Origin: Shinella zoogloeoides
Lineage (GTDB): Bacteria; Pseudomonadota; Alphaproteobacteria; Rhizobiales; Rhizobiaceae
Reading direction: 5' to 3'
Assembly: GCF_020883495.1 (NCBI RefSeq)
Contig: NZ_CP086610.1
Location: 1,593,501-1,657,500, forward strand
DNA: 64,000 nucleotides
Shown here one piece after another: positions 11,119-19,277 of this stretch. Position 1 is the stretch's first letter; every line of letters starts with the position of its first letter. A model generated the notes under the pieces. It searched no databases and was not told the DNA's origin. It saw only the letters and a program-made list of their open reading frames with translations. The position numbers and the translations under genes were made by a program.

Positions 11119-12245
11119 CCGATACCTTCCAGTTCAAGCTTCTCGCCACCGACGGCAAGGCCCGCCGCGGCGAGGTCTCCATGCCGCGCGGCACGATCCG
11201 CACGCCGGCCTTCATGCCCGTCGGTACGGTGGGCACGGTCAAGGCGATGTATCTCGACCAGGTGCGCGAGCTTGGCGCCGACATCATCCTCGGCAACACC
11301 TACCACCTGATGCTGCGCCCTGGCCCGGAGCGCGTCGCCCGCCTCGGCGGCCTGCATGAGCTGATCCGCTGGCCGCACCCGATTCTCACCGATTCGGGCG
11401 GCTTCCAGGTCATGTCGCTCTCCGGCCTTCGCAAGCTCGACGAGCAGGGCGTCACCTTCAAGAGTCATGTCGACGGTGCGCTGCACCACATGTCGCCGGA
11501 GCGCTCTATCGAGATTCAGGGCCTGCTCGACAGCGATATCCAGATGCAGCTCGACGAATGCGTGGCGCTGCCGGCGTCCCCGAAGGAAATCGAGCGCGCC
11601 ATGGAAATGTCGCTGCGCTGGGCCGAGCGCTGCAAGGTGGCCTTCGGCGACCAGCCGGGCAAGGCGATGTTCGGCATCGTGCAGGGCGGCGATATTCCGC
11701 ATCTGCGCGTCCGCTCCGCCGAGGCGCTGGCCGAGCTGAACCTCAAGGGCTACGCCATCGGCGGCCTTGCCGTCGGCGAGCCGCAGGAGGTCATGCTCGA
11801 CATGATCGACACGACCATCCCGCACATGCCCTTCGAGAAGCCGCGCTACCTGATGGGCGTCGGCACGCCGGACGACATGCTGAAATCCGTCGCCCGCGGC
11901 ATCGACATGTTCGACTGCGTGATGCCGACCCGCTCCGGCCGCCACGGCCTCGCCTTCACCCGCCGCGGCCGCATCAATCTGCGCAACGCCCGCCATGCCG
12001 AGGACATGCGCCCGCTGGACGAGGAATCGAACTGCCCGGCCGCCCGCGACTATTCGCGCGCCTACCTGCACCACCTCATCCGCGCCAACGAATCCCTCGG
12101 CGGCATGCTGCTGACCTGGAACAACCTTTCCTACTACCAGGACCTGATGGCCGGCATTCGCAAGGCGATCGAGGAAGGCCGCTTCGCCGACTTCATGGCG
12201 GAAACGCAGGAGAACTGGGCGAGGGGCGACCTCGCCCCTCTCTGA
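11115..12245 (+). CDS. tgt: Queuine/preQ1 tRNA-guanine transglycosylase
   Basis: Tgt exchanges guanine 34 for preQ1 in GUN-anticodon tRNAs, the step before QueA. The 376-residue protein has the substrate-binding [11 protein letters not shown] segment and the nucleophile Asp in [14 protein letters not shown]. The C-terminal zinc site of most Tgt proteins (CxCxxC plus a distal His) is degraded here. It reads [10 protein letters not shown], so only Cys307 remains, with Ser305 and Ala310 at the other Cys positions. The TIHN-type His is replaced in LLTWNNL. The rest is well conserved, so the enzyme is probably active without bound zinc. Confidence 0.96.
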   Translation: MTDTFQFKLLATDGKARRGEVSMPRGTIRTPAFMPVGTVGTVKAMYLDQVRELGADIILGNTYHLMLRPGPERVARLGGLHELIRWPHPILTDSGGFQVMSLSGLRKLDEQGVTFKSHVDGALHHMSPERSIEIQGLLDSDIQMQLDECVALPASPKEIERAMEMSLRWAERCKVAFGDQPGKAMFGIVQGGDIPHLRVRSAEALAELNLKGYAIGGLAVGEPQEVMLDMIDTTIPHMPFEKPRYLMGVGTPDDMLKSVARGIDMFDCVMPTRSGRHGLAFTRRGRINLRNARHAEDMRPLDEESNCPAARDYSRAYLHHLIRANESLGGMLLTWNNLSYYQDLMAGIRKAIEEGRFADFMAETQENWARGDLAPL

Positions 12246-12254
12246 GGCCCAAGG

Positions 12255-12668
12255 TCAGATTTCCGGCCCCGGCGCGGCGCGCACCATATGCACGCCATTG
12301 ATCCTGTAGCTGCCGTTCGGCTGCTTCAGGAGCTGGTATAGCGCCGTCCAGTCCTTGCCGTCCGGCCCGGAGATCAGCACCTCCTGCAACACCATGTCGC
12401 CCTCGACCTTCGAACGCCCGAAGGCGAAATTTCCCGGCCGATAGACCGGCGCATAGCCTTTCCTCACCATGTCGAAGAAAACGCCTTCCGTCGGGAATTT
12501 TTCCCGGATGGTCGGCGAGGCGAAGGAATAGGCCGTCTTCGCATCGCCCCTCAGGAAAGCGGCGATCTGCTTCTGGATAATATCCTGCGCGGTATCGACC
12601 GGCTCCTGCGCCATCGCCGCCGACAGCGGAAGGCAGATACAAAGGAACATGGCGGCTGGCATTTTCAT
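12255..12668 (-). CDS. DUF4864 domain protein, exported
   Basis: The product is about 137 residues with a signal peptide (MKMPAAMFLCICLPLSAAMA, then QEP). A small alpha+beta domain follows in which FLRGDAKTAYSFASPTIREK is typical of DUF4864. The function is unknown; the fold resembles NTF2-like proteins. The ATG at 12668 is chosen because GGGGGAG lies 8 bases upstream; a GTG at 12677 is too close to that site. It converges on tgt with a 9-base gap. Confidence 0.7.
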   Translation of the reverse strand: MKMPAAMFLCICLPLSAAMAQEPVDTAQDIIQKQIAAFLRGDAKTAYSFASPTIREKFPTEGVFFDMVRKGYAPVYRPGNFAFGRSKVEGDMVLQEVLISGPDGKDWTALYQLLKQPNGSYRINGVHMVRAAPGPEI

Positions 12669-12745
12669 GGCGCGCACTCCCCCAGAGACATATCAGGATA
12701 GCATGCCGGGCACGCAGGAGCGTGCGCCTTTTTCTCAAGGAGGAA

Positions 12746-12762
12746 ATTCTATTTATTAGAAT
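12746..12762. repeat. Short perfect inverted repeat in an AT-rich patch
   Basis: ATTCTA-TTTAT-TAGAAT is a perfect 6-base inverted repeat with a 5-base spacer, in a markedly AT-rich stretch between two minus-strand genes. It lies downstream of a candidate promoter for the DUF4864 gene and could be an operator or a small hairpin in its leader. Confidence 0.4.
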
Positions 12763-12786
12763 AAAAACAATTTAGTATCACATTGT

Positions 12787-12815
12787 ATTAAAGCGATACA
12801 GAAATTGGATTGCAA
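12787..12815 (-). promoter_or_regulatory. Candidate promoter for the DUF4864 gene
   Basis: On the minus strand TTGCAA (12815-12810), a 17-base spacer and TTTAAT (12792-12787) form a plausible sigma-70 promoter. It lies about 120 bases upstream of the DUF4864 start codon. Confidence 0.4.
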
Positions 12816-12824
12816 CGTTGGCAG

Positions 12825-13346
12825 CTACATCTTTCGAAAGATGATGACCTCGGAATCCTGATAGGGCGAGCGCGCGAACGCCTGGAACCCGTGCCGCTCG
12901 GCAAGGCGTATCGACGCCGCATTGTCCGGGTCGATGATGCAGGTGATCTGCTTGCCGGGATGGTTGGCCGCCGCCCAGGGCAGGATCGTCCGCAGCACTT
13001 CGCTGGCATAACCGCGCCCCTGGAAATCCGGATGCAGGCCCCAGCCGGCCTCCAGCGTGTTCTCGACGCTGGGCGTGAGGGCGCGTCGCATCTCGTGGAA
13101 CCCGGCCTGTCCGATGACCCGCTCGGAAGCCTTGTCGACGACGGCCCAGAACCCGAATGTCATGACCTGCCACATGCCGATGTGACGCAGGAGCCGCGTC
13201 CACGACTGCTCGCGCGATTGCGGCACGCCGCCGATATAGCGCACCATCTCCGGTAGCGCCCACATTTCGGCCAAGGCATCGAAATCCTCGATGCGCGAGC
13301 CGCGCAGGATGAGACGATCGGTTTCAAGGACGGGAACGTCGGGCAT
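12825..13346 (-). CDS. GNAT-family N-acetyltransferase (RimJ/RimL-like)
   Basis: This 173-residue protein begins MPDVPVLETDRLILRGSRIE. The ETDRLILR opening is typical of the RimJ/RimL-like GNAT group. The acetyl-CoA-binding motif A is seen as LHPDFQGRGYASEVL (R/QxxGxG/A form), followed by NAASIRLAERHGF. The acceptor is unknown; relatives acetylate protein N-termini, antibiotics or small amines. It is a single gene, well separated from the antiporter cluster that starts divergently at 13607. Confidence 0.85.
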   Translation of the reverse strand: MPDVPVLETDRLILRGSRIEDFDALAEMWALPEMVRYIGGVPQSREQSWTRLLRHIGMWQVMTFGFWAVVDKASERVIGQAGFHEMRRALTPSVENTLEAGWGLHPDFQGRGYASEVLRTILPWAAANHPGKQITCIIDPDNAASIRLAERHGFQAFARSPYQDSEVIIFRKM

Positions 13347-13606
13347 CGGGAATCACACGCAGACCAGGGATTGAACAGGCGGAAGGAACCGGAATTTGCC
13401 CGGGCGAGGGCGCTTGTTCAAGTCGCGGCGCACATGGGCAACAGGCGGTGGGGGCAGGATACGAATCATTGCACTCTGGGTTGGCGGTGCTAAGGTTCTT
13501 GCAATGACCGGAAACCGCAGGGAGCGCGAAAGGTCACATTCCAATCGGAGCAATCCGGCCGGGAGCGCCCGCAAGCGTTTCCGCCAACCCGCCGAAAGCC
13601 TGCGCG

Positions 13607-14137
13607 ATGCAAGAGGACCACGATGCGCCGAAGCCGCGCGAACAAGGGCCGCCATCGGGCGTGATCTTTCTCTCGATCCTTCTCTTCGTCGTCTGGCTGA
13701 TCATCAACGCCTCGTTCGAGGTGCCGATCCTCATTGTCGGCGCGGTCGTATCGGTGGCGCTGGCGCTCGTCTTCGTGCGCCGCAGCACTGTCTGGAACAT
13801 CCCGGTCACGCCGGCGCGGGTCTTTCATTTCATCGCCTATACCGGCGTCTTCCTCGTCGAGCTGGTCAAGGCAAATATCGAGATGCTGCGCTATGTCTAT
13901 GCCCCGCGCATCGACATCCGCCCGGGCATCGTCAAGGTGAAGATGCCGCTCAAGACCCCGCTCGGCCGGCTCGCCCTTGCCAATTCCATCGCCTTGACGC
14001 CCGGCTCGCTCGTCATGGACCTGCAGGGCGACGATCTCTACATCCATTGGCTCGACGTGAAGACCACCGACACGGAAGAGGCGGCGCGCGCAATCACCGG
14101 CCCCTTCCAAAAGCATCTGGAGGCGGTGTTTGGCTGA
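13607..14137 (+). CDS. mnhE: Mrp/Mnh-type cation:proton antiporter subunit E
   Basis: The 176-residue subunit has two or three N-terminal membrane helices (ILLFVVWLIINASFE and following). A soluble C-terminal domain follows with the LANSIALTPGSLVMDLQGD motif characteristic of MnhE/MrpE/PhaE. In Mrp complexes this small subunit packs beside F and G. It is the first gene of a tight seven-gene operon and overlaps the F gene by 8 bases. The N-terminal segment EDHDAPKPREQGPP is a hydrophilic extension. Confidence 0.9.
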   Translation: MQEDHDAPKPREQGPPSGVIFLSILLFVVWLIINASFEVPILIVGAVVSVALALVFVRRSTVWNIPVTPARVFHFIAYTGVFLVELVKANIEMLRYVYAPRIDIRPGIVKVKMPLKTPLGRLALANSIALTPGSLVMDLQGDDLYIHWLDVKTTDTEEAARAITGPFQKHLEAVFG

Positions 14138-14390
14138 TATCATCCTGAAGATCGCCATCGTCCTGATCTTCTTCAGCATCGTCTTCTGCCTGCTGCGGCT
14201 GGTGATCGGCAAGACCGCGGTCGACCGCGTGGTCGCCATCGATCTGCTGACGGTCGTCACCATCTCGCTCGTGGTGCTCTACGCGCATATTTCGGGACGC
14301 TTCGTCTATGTCGACGTCGCGCTGGTCTATGGCCTGCTGAGCTTTCTGGCGGTTCTCGCCATTGCCCGGTTTCTGGAAAGAAGGCCCTGA
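14130..14390 (+). CDS. mnhF: Mrp/Mnh-type cation:proton antiporter subunit F
   Basis: This 86-residue protein has three hydrophobic helices. The conserved GKTAVDRVVAIDLLT segment between helices 1 and 2 identifies MnhF/MrpF/PhaF. The likely start is TTG at 14130, inside the end of mnhE, with GGAGG 6 bases upstream. The 8-base overlap suggests translational coupling. Confidence 0.88.
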   Translation: MADIILKIAIVLIFFSIVFCLLRLVIGKTAVDRVVAIDLLTVVTISLVVLYAHISGRFVYVDVALVYGLLSFLAVLAIARFLERRP

Positions 14391-14393
14391 GCG

Positions 14394-14645
14394 ATGGTCG
14401 AGCTGCTGATCCTTTTGATGTGCGGCGGTATCCTGGCAAGCGGGGTGCTGGCCATCGTCCTTGGAAACCTGATGGCGGCGATGGTGAGCGCGGGCCTTGC
14501 GAGCCTCTTTGCCGCCGCGTCCTACGTCCTTCTCGCCGCGCCCGACGTCGCAATGGCCGAGGCGGCCATCGGCTCCGGCCTCTCCACGCTGATCTTCCTC
14601 TACACGATCCGCAAGACGGGCGGCGGAGGAACAGCCGATGAATGA
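14394..14645 (+). CDS. MbhD-like (DUF4040) subunit of an Mrp/Mbh-type complex
   Basis: This is an 83-residue, three-helix protein. The AAPDVAMAEAAIGSGLSTLIFL segment is the hallmark of the MbhD/DUF4040 domain. In canonical Mrp systems this domain is part of the C-terminal region of the large MrpA subunit; here it stands alone, as in archaeal Mbh and the group of Mrp systems with split MrpA. It starts 3 bases after mnhF and overlaps mnhG by 8 bases. Confidence 0.85.
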   Translation: MVELLILLMCGGILASGVLAIVLGNLMAAMVSAGLASLFAAASYVLLAAPDVAMAEAAIGSGLSTLIFLYTIRKTGGGGTADE

Positions 14646-14979
14646 GCTGGCCGGCAGCATCGTGATCCTCGTCGGGGCCTTCTTCCTGTTTTCCGCCGGT
14701 GTCGGCGTGCTGCGCATGCCCGATGTCTTCACGCGCATTCAGGCCGGCACGAAGGCCTCGACGCTCGGCAATATCCTCGTGCTCGCCGGCCTCGGCCTCT
14801 ATCACCCCGACTGGGCGCTGAAACTGCTGATCATCGCCTATTTCGTTCTGCTGACCAATCCGCTGGCCTCGCATGCGCTGTCGCGGGCAGCCCATTCCAT
14901 CCGCACGCTCATGGCCGCGACGACCGTCGCCGATGCGCTGCGCGACGACAACGACAGCGCCGGCGAGGAGCGGTCATGA
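14638..14979 (+). CDS. mnhG: Mrp/Mnh-type cation:proton antiporter subunit G
   Basis: The 113-residue, three-helix protein has GVLRMPDVFTRIQAGTKAST, the signature of MnhG/MrpG/PhaG, after helix 1. A hydrophilic, charged tail ends the protein. It overlaps the MbhD-like gene by 8 bases and the next gene by 4 bases. Confidence 0.9.
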   Translation: MNELAGSIVILVGAFFLFSAGVGVLRMPDVFTRIQAGTKASTLGNILVLAGLGLYHPDWALKLLIIAYFVLLTNPLASHALSRAAHSIRTLMAATTVADALRDDNDSAGEERS

Positions 14980-15668
14980 AACGCCTCTTCAGCCTGATCG
15001 CCGTGCTTGCCTTCGCGGGCCTTTTCGCCACCCTTGCGCTCGACTACGACGAGCGCGGCGCGGTCTCCTCGCTCGCCAGGCACTACCTGACCGAGGTTCC
15101 CGCCGATCTCGGCGCGCCCAATGTCGTCACCGGCATCCTCATCACCTTCCGCGGCTTCGATACGCTAGGGGAGGTGGCGGTCCTGTTCATGGTGGCGGCG
15201 AGCGTCGGGCTGCTGCTCTCCGGCAAAGGGGAGGGCGGCGAACAGGCCAGGGACGACGAGGCGCGGCCGCCCCCGAGCGAACTGGTGCGCAACGGTGCGG
15301 AAATCGTGCTTCCGATGATCTTCCTCTTCGGCGCCTATGTCATCCTGAACGGCCATCTTTCGGCCGGCGGCGGCTTCCAGGGCGGCGCGGTCGTGGCCTC
15401 CGGCGTCATGCTGCTGATGCTGGCCCACCCCGCCAGCGCGATCAACCACGCGGTCCTCAGCGTGACGGAATCGCTGGCGGGCGTCGTCTATGTCCTGATC
15501 GGCATCCTCGGCATTGCGCTCGGCAGCGGCTTCCTCGACAGCCATATCCTGCCGCGCGGCGATTTCGGGGCATTCATCAGCGCGGGCGCCATCCCGGTGA
15601 TTTCGGCTCTCCTCGGCATCAAAGTGGGTGCCGAGCTGAGCGTCATCATCGATCGGTTTCGCAGCTAG
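14976..15668 (+). CDS. MbhE-MrpB fusion subunit
   Basis: The 230-residue protein has two parts. Residues 1-82 carry a signal-anchor-like helix and the TGILITFRGFDTLGEVAVLF motif of MbhE, normally the very end of MrpA. Residues from about 97 on match MrpB/MnhB, with GAYVILNGHLSAGGGFQGGA and a C-terminal helix bundle. Between them is a hydrophilic linker rich in Glu, Gly and Pro. The start overlaps the mnhG stop by 4 bases (ATGA). In archaeal Mbh clusters the two parts are separate genes (MbhE, MbhF). Confidence 0.85.
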   Translation: MKRLFSLIAVLAFAGLFATLALDYDERGAVSSLARHYLTEVPADLGAPNVVTGILITFRGFDTLGEVAVLFMVAASVGLLLSGKGEGGEQARDDEARPPPSELVRNGAEIVLPMIFLFGAYVILNGHLSAGGGFQGGAVVASGVMLLMLAHPASAINHAVLSVTESLAGVVYVLIGILGIALGSGFLDSHILPRGDFGAFISAGAIPVISALLGIKVGAELSVIIDRFRS

Positions 15669-15685
15669 ACGGGACGGGGAGCGCG

Positions 15686-16054
15686 ATGGGATTGCCGATT
15701 TCGCAGATACTGCTTTGCACGGGGTTCGTCCTCATCCTCATCGGATTCTGGGGGATGCTGACGCATCGCAACATCCTGCGCATCATCATCGGCTTCTCGC
15801 TCATCGACACGGGCATGCACATCGTCCTCGTGGCGACCGGCTATATCACCGGCGGGACCGCGCCCATCGTCGATACGGCGCTCTCGGCCACGGACGCGGC
15901 GACGCGCGCCGTCGACCCGATCCCCTCGGCGCTCGTGGTGACGGCCATCGTGATCGGCTTTTCCGTCAACGCCATCCTGCTGGCCTTCGCCATCAGGCTC
16001 CATGCCGCGAAGAAAACCCTGTCGATCGACGCATTGACGGAGTCTAAATGGTAG
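15686..16054 (+). CDS. mnhC: Mrp/Mnh-type cation:proton antiporter subunit C (NuoK-like)
   Basis: The 122-residue, three-helix protein resembles NuoK and MrpC. It starts MGLPISQILLCTGFVLILIG and contains GFSLIDTGMHIVLVATGYITG and DPIPSALVVTAIVIGFSVNA, where DP(I/L)PQALVLTAIVIG is the family hallmark. A longer open frame extends upstream, but the ATG at 15686 gives the family-standard length. It overlaps the large antiporter gene by 7 bases. Confidence 0.9.
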   Translation: MGLPISQILLCTGFVLILIGFWGMLTHRNILRIIIGFSLIDTGMHIVLVATGYITGGTAPIVDTALSATDAATRAVDPIPSALVVTAIVIGFSVNAILLAFAIRLHAAKKTLSIDALTESKW

Positions 16055-19000
16055 AGGCCCTCGTCCATCCGATAAACATCTTCCTGCTGGGCCTGGGCGG
16101 CGGCTTCCTCATTCCGTTGCTCTACAAGATCGGCAAGCCGCTGCCGGCCATCGGCTTCGTCGTCGCGCTCCTCGGCATGACGGCCATTTCCTGCATCGGC
16201 CTGTGGCGGGTTCTGGAGGCCGGCGCACCCGTGGAGATCCTGACGGCCGGCAGCGTCCCGCCGTTCTCCATCAATCTGCGCTTCGGTCCGTGGGAGGCCT
16301 TTTTCGCGGCCTGCGTCAACGTCGTTGCAGTTCTCGGCGCCTGGCAGCTTCGGGATCGGCTGCGCACCAGCTACGCGGCCCTGCTGCTCTACCTGATCCT
16401 CGTCATGGGGATCAACGGCATGGTCATGACGCGCGACCTGTTCAACCAGTTCGTCTTCCTGGAGATCATGTCGATCGGCACCTACGGTCTCCTCGGCATG
16501 GAGCGGACGCCGGCCGCCTTGTCCGCCAGCTTCAAATACATCATGGCGACCGTGGTCGCCTCGTCCTTCTTCCTGCTCGGCGCGGGCCTTCTGTACCACG
16601 CGACCGGCACGCTCAACATCGACGCCATGATCGCGGGCAGGGGAGAGATTGCCGGCGCCATCGGCACCAGTGCGGTCCTCTTCGTCCTTGCCTGCCTTGT
16701 GCTGGAGCTGAAGCCGTTTCCCGCCAACGGCTGGGGGCTGGACGCCTACGAGACGGCCCCCGGAGGCGTTGCGGCCCTGATCTCCGTCGGCGTGTCGGCC
16801 GGCGTATTCTTCGCGCTTTTCAAGCTGCTGCCGCTGTTCGAGAATTATCTCGGCATCCTAGCCCTGTCGGGCGGCGTGACCTTCCTCTTCTCCAATCTCG
16901 CAGGCCTGCGGCAGACGAACGTGCAGCGCATGCTCGGCTATTCCTCCATCGCCCAGATGGGTCTGCTGACGCTGGCCCTCGCGCTTCTCCACCAGCTCGG
17001 CGCGCAGCAATCGCTGCCGCTGGTCGTCGGCGGTCTCTTTATCAATCACCTTCTGGCGAAGGCCGGCCTGTTCTGGCTGGCGGCCGCGGTATCGCGGCCC
17101 GAAATCGACCGCTGGTCGGACCTTGCCGGAAACCGTCTCGTCCTGTCCGTTCTCGCCGTGCTGGTGGTTGCGATCGCCGGTCTGCCGCCATTCCCCGGAT
17201 TCTGGGCGAAATGGGAACTCGTCATGCAGGCCGCCGACGGCGGGAAATCCGTCTGGATCGCCGTCATCCTGATCGGCTCGCTGCTCGAGGCGGCCTACAT
17301 GTTCCGCTGGTTCAAGCACGCGACGCGCCCGCACGCCGCAGCAGACCGTTCCGCCGAAACGGACCTTCCGCTCGCCAGCCTTGCCCCGGCATTGGGCGCG
17401 GCCGTGCTGTTGTTCGCCGCCGGGTTCGTCGCGGCCAGCTTTGCAGGCGCGGCTTCGCTGTGGCTGTTCACGCCGCTCTATGTCGGTGGCGCGCTGTTCC
17501 TTCTCGACGCGCTTCCGGGGCGCGTCAAGTGCGGCCTCATGCTGGCGGCCGTCGCGCTGTGCGGCGCATGGATCATCCGGGACGTAACGGGTCTGCGCGC
17601 GCTCTTCGCCATTCTGCTGCTCGCCGGCGGTGTCGTGGTGGCCTTCGCAGGCCTCTACCGTTCCGATGCCCGCCGCGGCTTCCATGCGATGATGGCGGTG
17701 CTGCTTCTGTCCATCGCAGCCCTGTTCCGCGCCGATACCGGCCTCGAATTCTTCTTCCACTGGGAAATCGTCACGCTCTCCAGCTATTTCCTCATCGCCC
17801 AGCGGCCGGGTGCGCATCCCTATGTGCTGCAATTCCTGCTGTTTTCGCTGGTTTCGGCCTTCTGCCTGCTCGCGGGTTTCGGGGCGGCCGCCAGCGCGAA
17901 CGGCAGCCTGTCGCTCCAGGCCCTTGCGACAGCGGGGCCGGAAGCGACGCGCGCCTTCATGCTCCTGGCGCTCGGCTTCCTCATCAAGGCGGGCGCTGCC
18001 GGCGTCCATGTCTGGCTGCCCGGCGCCTATGCCGAAGCGGATGACGACCTGTCGGCCATGCTTTCGGCCGTGATCAGCAAGGTTGCGGTTTTCGGCCTGT
18101 TCATGGTGACCTATCTCGCCATCCGCTCCGACGCCGGCCTTGAAATGGCGCATCTCATGGGATGGATCGGCATGGCGACGACGATTGCGGGCGCGGTCAT
18201 GGCGCTCCAGCAGACCGACCTGAAGCGCATGCTCGGCTATTCCAGCATGAGCCAGATCGGCTATATCGTCACCGCCATCGCACTGATGAGCCATCTCGGC
18301 TGGGTTACCGCATTCTATCTCGTGGCCAACCACCTGATGGTGAAGGGCATCCTGTTCCTCGCGGCCGCAGCCGTCATCCTGCGCACCGGCACCCGGTTGT
18401 TCGATGAAACCGGCGGGCTGGCGCGCAATATGCCGTTCACCTTCGCGCTGGTCCTCGTCGCCCTTGTCTCAATGTCCGGCCTGCCGCCGCTTGCGGGCTT
18501 CGGCGGCAAATGGCTGTTGCTGAGCGCCATGATGGACAAGGGATGGTACGGCCTTGCGGTCGCCGGCGCGGTCGCCACCTTCATCGGCTTCCTGTACATG
18601 TTCCGCTTCGGCTATTCGATCTTCCTCGGACCGAAACGGCCCGCGCACGCCGCCGTCGCGGAAGCGCCCCTGGCGCTCCTGGTGCCACAATTCCTGCTGG
18701 CCGCGGCGATTTTCCTGCTCTCGTTCTTCCCGAAGCTGGTGATGGAGCCGGTCTCGGCCGCCATCGATCCATATTTCGCCTCGACGCTCGTCTGGAAAGG
18801 TATGTCGCTCGAAACCATCTACGGCTACTGGAACCCGCTGCCCGTCATGGCCGTGAGCGTGGGCATTGCCGCCGTACTGCTTGCAGTCTTCCTCATGGTC
18901 TACAAGGCGGCGAGGGGACGCATCGCGCCGAACGGCACGGCCCATTTCTTCGCCTTCTACCGACGCGCACTCGCGCCGCTCGGCGTGCCGCTCGCGACCC

Positions 19001-19152
19001 GCCTGTGGGACAGCGTCTGCGATGCGACAACCGGCGCAGCCGGACTGGTGCGCCGCGTCTATACCGGCAACGGCCAGACCTATGTGCTCCATGTGCTGTA
19101 TTATGTGCTGGCGCTGTACATCCTCGGCACGCTGCAGCTCCTGCCGACCTGA
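16048..19152 (+). CDS. Double proton-conducting antiporter subunit (two MrpD/NuoN-like modules fused)
   Basis: This 1034-residue membrane protein contains two complete Complex I-type antiporter modules in tandem. Module 1 (about 1-440) has the ion-path Glu139 in FVFLE, Lys222 in LELKPF, Lys259, RMLGYSS at 294-300, Lys338 and GLPPFPGFWAKWE from 378. Module 2 (about 500-900) has Glu573 in FFFHWE, Lys647 in LGFLIKAGAAGVHVWLPGAY, Lys678, RMLGYSS at 727-733, Lys766 and GLPPLAGFGGKW from 811. A C-terminal extension with a last helix follows. Single MrpD proteins are about 500 residues, so this looks like a genuine fusion of two subunits; there is no frameshift. It closes the operon and probably forms the proton- and cation-translocating core. 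Confidence 0.88.
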   Translation: MVEALVHPINIFLLGLGGGFLIPLLYKIGKPLPAIGFVVALLGMTAISCIGLWRVLEAGAPVEILTAGSVPPFSINLRFGPWEAFFAACVNVVAVLGAWQLRDRLRTSYAALLLYLILVMGINGMVMTRDLFNQFVFLEIMSIGTYGLLGMERTPAALSASFKYIMATVVASSFFLLGAGLLYHATGTLNIDAMIAGRGEIAGAIGTSAVLFVLACLVLELKPFPANGWGLDAYETAPGGVAALISVGVSAGVFFALFKLLPLFENYLGILALSGGVTFLFSNLAGLRQTNVQRMLGYSSIAQMGLLTLALALLHQLGAQQSLPLVVGGLFINHLLAKAGLFWLAAAVSRPEIDRWSDLAGNRLVLSVLAVLVVAIAGLPPFPGFWAKWELVMQAADGGKSVWIAVILIGSLLEAAYMFRWFKHATRPHAAADRSAETDLPLASLAPALGAAVLLFAAGFVAASFAGAASLWLFTPLYVGGALFLLDALPGRVKCGLMLAAVALCGAWIIRDVTGLRALFAILLLAGGVVVAFAGLYRSDARRGFHAMMAVLLLSIAALFRADTGLEFFFHWEIVTLSSYFLIAQRPGAHPYVLQFLLFSLVSAFCLLAGFGAAASANGSLSLQALATAGPEATRAFMLLALGFLIKAGAAGVHVWLPGAYAEADDDLSAMLSAVISKVAVFGLFMVTYLAIRSDAGLEMAHLMGWIGMATTIAGAVMALQQTDLKRMLGYSSMSQIGYIVTAIALMSHLGWVTAFYLVANHLMVKGILFLAAAAVILRTGTRLFDETGGLARNMPFTFALVLVALVSMSGLPPLAGFGGKWLLLSAMMDKGWYGLAVAGAVATFIGFLYMFRFGYSIFLGPKRPAHAAVAEAPLALLVPQFLLAAAIFLLSFFPKLVMEPVSAAIDPYFASTLVWKGMSLETIYGYWNPLPVMAVSVGIAAVLLAVFLMVYKAARGRIAPNGTAHFFAFYRRALAPLGVPLATRLWDSVCDATTGAAGLVRRVYTGNGQTYVLHVLYYVLALYILGTLQLLPT

Positions 19153-19277
19153 TCCGCCCATCCGAGCCCGGTCTGGTCAACGGGGACAGGTGAGCACGGA
19201 GCGCCAACAGAAAGGCAGCGGCAAAGCGAAGACATTGAAATCACTGGCATGTCGCACTTGGAAATAGAATGTACCCC

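Noticed and set aside
13607..19152. Interpretation of the antiporter operon as a membrane-bound hydrogenase
   Set aside because: No NiFe hydrogenase large or small subunits, maturation genes or iron-sulfur proteins are in the window; only ion-translocating subunits are present.
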